DNA of 64,000 nucleotides, taken from the NCBI RefSeq assembly GCF_963259705.1, contig NC_081842.1, positions 65,980,787 to 66,044,786 of the forward strand, in the 5' to 3' direction. Origin of the DNA: Myotis daubentonii. Lineage: Eukaryota > Chordata > Mammalia > Chiroptera > Vespertilionidae. The notes under the pieces were generated by a model. The model did no database searches, was not told the origin of the DNA, and saw only the letters and a list, made by a program, of their open reading frames with translations. Numbering within the stretch: the first letter of the stretch is position 1; every line of letters begins with the position of its first letter. The position numbers and the translations under genes were made by a program. This document shows positions 59,665 to 64,000 of this stretch, one piece after another.

Positions 59665-59812
59665 CATCCATGTAAGAGAGAAACATTGATTGGTCACCTC
59701 CCATATGTACCCAACCAAGTAGGTGCCCTGATCAGGAATCAAACCCAAGACCCTTTGATTCACAGGATGATGGGATGATGCTCTAACCAACTGAGCCCAC
59801 ACTGGCCAGGGC
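59553..59812 (-). mobile_element. Older VES-related SINE with (GA)n expansion
   Basis: The tail TTCTCACCCAAGGATATG lies at 59562-59580 and the head GCCCTGGCCAGTGTGGGCTC (minus strand) at the right. The purine-rich middle of the SINE has expanded to a (GA)n run at 59598-59662. Confidence 0.87.
59598..59662. repeat. (GA)n microsatellite in SINE body
   Basis: About 32 uninterrupted GA units, born from the GAGAGAGA segment of the SINE. A second (GA)n run at 60069-60114 is not inside a SINE. Confidence 0.96.
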
Positions 59813-59859
59813 TATTTCTGATACTTTTGTTTATAGTTTCTCATATCTATATTAATAAA

Positions 59860-60020
59860 TATAAACCTGACTGGCTATGTATGGGAGATAAGTATTCTTG
59901 GCCCCATTTTAAAGATATGGTAATTGAGGCTTAGAGAAGTAAATACATTTCCGAAAGCCATCCAACTAATAATTGTACTTAGTTTAACTCTAGAATGTGT
60001 GTTCTTAACTCCAAAATAAG
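59860..60020 (+). mobile_element. MIR SINE, 3' half
   Basis: CCCCATTTTAAAGATATGGT, TTGAGGCTTAGAGAAGTAAA and CCGAAAGCCATCCAACTAAT follow the MIR core. Confidence 0.7.
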
Positions 60021-60068
60021 GCTGAGTCAGACTTTGAAATCATATCTTTTCAATCCTGCCTTTTTTAA

Positions 60069-60114
<46 letters not shown>
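60069..60114. repeat. (GA)n microsatellite
   Basis: About 23 GA units with one AA interruption. Confidence 0.96.
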
Positions 60115-60116
<2 letters not shown>

Positions 60117-60298
60117 GAATAGTAAAGATTAAAGCTATTTCCAAGTTTCTGTACAAACTCTAAGATTTTATAATATTATTCAAAAGTCAGAGTATATGGC
60201 TGGTAGCTATCCTGTTATGTGATGAGCTCAGTCAGTAAGCCATCATCATCAATGTTATTAGATGAATCAGTGGAATCTTCTTCAACATAAACCTGTGT

Positions 60299-60810
60299 AT
60301 TTTTTAAATTTTATTTTATTGTTGAAAGTATTATAAGTAGTAGTACATATGTCTCATTTTCCCCCCATTGACCTTCCCCCGGTCTCCCCTACCCCCCGGC
60401 ACATGCCCTCACCACCCTCCCCAGTGTCTTGCGTCCATTGGTTATGCTTACATGCATGCATACAAGTTGTTGGGTTGATCTCTTACCCTCTGCAACCCCT
60501 CCAGCCTTCCCACTATAGTTTGACAGTCTGTTTGATGCTTCTTTGTCTCTGCATCTATTTTTGTTCATCAGTTTATAATGTTACTTATATTCCACAAATG
60601 AGTGAAATCATGTGGTATTTTTCTTTCACTGACTGGCTTATTTCACTTAGCATAATGCTTTCCACTTCCATCCATGCTGTTGCAAATGGTAAGACTTCCT
60701 TCTTTTTTACAGCAGTGTAGTATTCCATGTGTAAATGTCCCACAGTTTTCTAATCCACTCATCTGCTGATGGGCATTTAGGCTGTTTCCAAATCTTAGCT
60801 ATTGTATATT
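60299..60810 (-). mobile_element. L1 3' end, 5'-truncated
   Basis: TTTTATTTTATTGTTGAAAG and the C-rich TTCCCCCCATTGACCTTCCC are the 3' UTR in reverse complement. They are followed by TTCCACAAATGAGTGAAATC, TTTCACTTAGCATAATGCTT and GGGCATTTAGGCTGTTTCCA, typical of the 3' part of mammalian L1 elements. No reading frame survives. Confidence 0.88.
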
Positions 60811-61004
60811 TTATAGTCTTCTTCATCTTCCATTGCCCTTTAGAGATATGATATGTATCATTCCATGCAAATATTACTAGAAAAAAAGCTTTCTATCATT
60901 TTATGAAGAGAATTTCCACAATAATATCAGGTGGCTTCATTTCCCTTAAAGTGGCTTGTTTTGGTAATATTTTGTAAATATAGCTCATGCACTGTAGAGA
61001 TGAC

Positions 61005-61185
61005 ACAATGGTTCTCAACCCTGGCAGCACACTCAAATCACCTAGGGACTTTTAAAAATATACAGACGTTGAGTCTCTTGCTACAGGCCCTGAATCATTG
61101 TGTCTGGCATGGGGGCTAGATGGATGATTGTTTACAGAGCTTCACGGGTGTTTCTATAGGAATCCAGAATTGAGAATCAGTGATG
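61005..61185 (+). mobile_element. MER5-family hAT-Charlie MITE
   Basis: The left end is CAATGGTTCTCAACCCTGGC and the right end TTGAGAATCAGTGATG, imperfect inverted repeats. TCAAATCACCTAGGGACTTT lies inside. Confidence 0.65.
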
Positions 61186-62974
61186 TAGCTCATTATCTGA
61201 TATAGAATTTAGAAACATCTTATACACTAAAGAACCAATTGAAGGAAACAAAATTTCATCATAAATCCTACAATGAGTTCTTTGAAATAAATGTGAAACT
61301 ATGAGCAGTTTGAGAAGCTATTGCTTGGGCCATCCAAATATTCAGATTTGGGTGTCAGATAATGAAAAGGCAGGAAGTAAGAATCCATTAGAGCATGGTG
61401 CTAAGTGGAATTATAGGAAAACATTTATAAATGCAGTGGAGCTTGGAAGGGCGCCTTTTTTAAAATTGACATTTTTGTAATAGAAATCGGGGTAATGGAA
61501 ATGGTAGCATATTTAAATCTATCTACATTTCCTTTATATAAAAATAAAAGAGAAGGGTGTAACCTACAACTGTTTCTTGATCTGATATTATTTTTCCAAG
61601 TTAGACAGATATGAAGCTACCAGTCAGCCTGATCAGGGCTAGTTATCAAATCAGAGCTCACTCTTCAAATCCCAGTACTAATCGAAATGATAAAGAGCTA
61701 CCTTTCGATTAATCCTGCCCTGGACTTTGGACAAAAGATAGTGCAGTTTAATTACTGAGTGAAATTCACTTTGTCTGATCTGCCTGTCTTTGCTGTAATG
61801 TCATAATATACTCAGCATCACTCCCATCTGAAACACGGGCCTGAGAAGTCCAAGGACCTGTATGATTGGAAGAAATAAAATGATGCTCAAACAACAACCA
61901 GCTGCAGTGCAGTAATTATTCAGACCTTGTTTTCATCTATGTGTCATTCTCTCATTGGCTTGTCATGACAGAAACTGAAGAAAGGATGGGCGAGAGTGTG
62001 ATTGAAAAAGAGATTGACCCGGTAAAATCAGACTAGGTGTGGGAGGGAAGAGCCAAGCTGTATAAAATCTAGGGCTAATTAAACTTGGTTTTTCTTCACT
62101 ATTTATCTCACCGGCTGATACTGATCCCACAAGTCTAAGCTAAACTATTCAGCTGATATGTCTTCCTGCAATTAAAATCTCCCCTTCGGTTGAAACTCTG
62201 TAGTTTTTACTTCTCTGAAAATAATATATTTTTCTTTTAAAACAGGCAATTAGTTGGCAGATTTTTTTGTGTAGGTCTCATTGTAGTTTTTTATAAATGC
62301 AACTCAATAAGAGAAGAGGGTTGCAGATTTTCTTTTGTCAGAGATAATGGCCTTTGGGGGTATTCTTTTCTAGGTTTTCATGGGCCCACTGCCTTATTAT
62401 ATAGGAGCCCTGAACCCAGAAAGATACCTGGCTTTCCCATGAATGCTTACCCCATATGATACAAAATCTTTGAGGTAACCTGCCCTAGATCCTGTTGTTG
62501 GAAAGTTGCTAAGCCAAGATTTGTCTGACTCTGGGTCATGCTCTTCCTTCCCTTCTCACTTATTTATGATAAAAACTCCTCCAGTTGGTCATTTAGCACA
62601 TTAGTGCTGACCATCTATATATCAAGATCTGTACTATACTTTATACTTACATTAGTGAAATTAGGAAGGAAAAGTCAGCTCATATCTATCTTGAAAACAC
62701 TTTTAAGTTTGATGGTTTAGTTACTTTTTTGACTCCTTTATAAATTGACATTTTAATTCTAAAAATCAATTAAGGACAAATGTAAAATCTGAAGTCTAGA
62801 AGGTCTATTTTATTTCATTGCTTTTATTCATTGTACCACCATTATACCCATCACCCCAAATCTCAGAATCAAGATTCCCAAGAATCTCGGGTTCTTATGA
62901 CTAATATGTAATTATCAGTCATCAAGTTCAGTATTTTGTCACATGTGCTTCATCATCACCATCCCTAAGCTCAG
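61186..62974. other. Repeat-poor stretch, candidate conserved element
   Basis: Nothing transposon-like was recognised. 61580-62200 has balanced composition, several homeodomain-type cores (TTTAATTACTG, GTAATTATTC, GCTAATTAAAC), an E-box-type CAGCTG pair and few homopolymers. That texture is common in conserved developmental enhancers. This is an impression from composition; no alignment was made. Confidence 0.3.
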
Positions 62975-63215
62975 GAAAAACAGAAAGCATAGAGATTAAG
63001 CAGGCAGGCTCTGGAGTCAGTTGACCTGGGTTTGAATCCCGGTTTATTACTTATTAACTGTATAAACTAGATTAAGTTGCTTAATCCTTGTCTGTAAAAT
63101 AGAAACAAGTTACTTGCCCTTTAGAGCTGCATGCAGATTAAATGGGTTAACCTCAGTAAAGCACATAGTTCAGTGCCTGGTACATAGTAGAGGTTTTGTA
63201 AGTATTATTTATCAC
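62975..63215 (-). mobile_element. MIR SINE, near full length
   Basis: CTCTGGAGTCAGTTGACCTG, GGTTTGAATCCCGGTTTATT, TTAATCCTTGTCTGTAAAAT and TTCAGTGCCTGGTACATAGT match MIR in reverse complement from head to tail. Confidence 0.88.
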
Positions 63216-64000
63216 ATCTTTATTCACAATGTCTCTAGAATATTTCATTTCTTTTCCATTTCTAGTGTGACACTATCGAGATCAGATGGTACCTGGGTTT
63301 TTACAATGGATTTCTCTCTCAATCTCTCTTTCTTACTCTTATTCTTACTACTTCTCCCTGTTTCAATTTATTCTGCTCATCATTCCCAATTACTTATAAT
63401 AAAATACCACTGTAGTGATGCCAGTTCCCTACTTACAAGCCTTTAATAGACCTCTTTTGCGCACAGAACAAAGTGAATTATTCAACCCAATATTCACATT
63501 CCAAGCTCAACCTCTCTTTTCAACATTATTTCCTATTATAATTACAGCTAACTTGTTTATTTGCTGCTCCAAATATATTTTTCAATGATCTGCTTCCATG
63601 TTTTTCTCATGCCCTTCACATAACCTAAAATTTCTTATCACTTTCTAAATCTTACACATTTTTTAAAGTATTCAACTGTATTTCTTCACTGTAGTAAAGC
63701 TTTCCATCCAACCTACCTGTAAGAGATCATTTTCTCTAAACCCCTATTCTAAATATCTGAATTGCTTTGTATTGCAATTATTTTTGGGTGTTATCTCAAT
63801 AACTAGATATTAAGTACCTCAGACATAGGTCAGTTGTTTCAGTACACATTATTGTTTTCCCAGTGGTATCCAGAGAAACTCAAAACATAGTAGCCATACA
63901 ATTAATATATGCCAAATGAATTAGTGGCCTGAAAATTTCAGAGTTTCTCCCTTACTCTAACCACTTTTTTATTCCCACAAGTCACTCTGAACTTTACCCT
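63216..64000. other. Unique AT-rich DNA
   Basis: No gene or repeat recognised. A pyrimidine-rich stretch lies at about 63309-63363. Confidence 0.4.

Overview
The window looks like nuclear DNA from a vespertilionid (evening) bat, for example the Myotis, Eptesicus or Pipistrellus group. Three things in the sequence point there. There are about fifteen copies or pieces of the tRNA-derived VES-type SINE in both orientations. There are ten rolling-circle Helitrons whose complete copies have A|TC...CTAG|T borders and the hairpin GTGCAC(G/A)AA...TTNGTGCAC at the 3' end. Cut-and-paste DNA transposons are also recent, with target duplications still exact. Among mammals, abundant young Helitrons are known from this bat family. 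The species cannot be fixed from the sequence.

No host protein-coding exon, rRNA, functional tRNA gene or CpG island could be supported. The only convincing proteins belong to transposons: an intact 282-residue LINE-1-type ORF1 protein inside a full-length half-L1 (HAL1) element at about 12.9-14.9 kb, and the C-terminal half of a Tc1/mariner transposase at about 30.1-30.7 kb. The window is therefore intergenic or intronic.

Layout. 0-2.6 kb: a VES SINE, a GC-rich unique stretch, two abutting Helitrons with a 54-bp perfect palindrome, a MIR and a second VES. 2.6-12 kb: AT-rich unique DNA with two old MLT1-type LTRs, one split by a VES. 12-16 kb: a VES, an MLT1 LTR split by the HAL1, and a 696-bp Helitron. 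16-30 kb: mostly unique DNA with scattered SINEs, MIR/L2/MER5 relics and a 214-bp hAT MITE. 30-33 kb: the Tc1-like deletion derivative and two SINEs that share one target site. 33-43 kb: mainly unique DNA. 43.1-46.2 kb: a 3.0-kb head-to-tail array of six Helitrons, part of it recently duplicated. 46-54 kb: a mariner MITE, MIR, VES, a Tigger relic, an MLT1 LTR and an unnamed LTR-like repeat hit by a 165-bp Helitron. 54.8-55.4 kb: a Helitron with an internal minisatellite. 55-64 kb: MIR, MER5, VES, an L1 3' end and simple repeats. A repeat-poor stretch near 61.6-62.2 kb looks like a candidate conserved regulatory element.

The repeats can be ordered in time by nesting. MIR, L2, MER5, Tigger and MLT1 are the oldest. 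VES SINEs and the HAL1 inserted into them, and the Helitrons, hAT and Tc1-like copies keep the sharpest ends. All family names come from recognising consensus features by eye; no database was searched.
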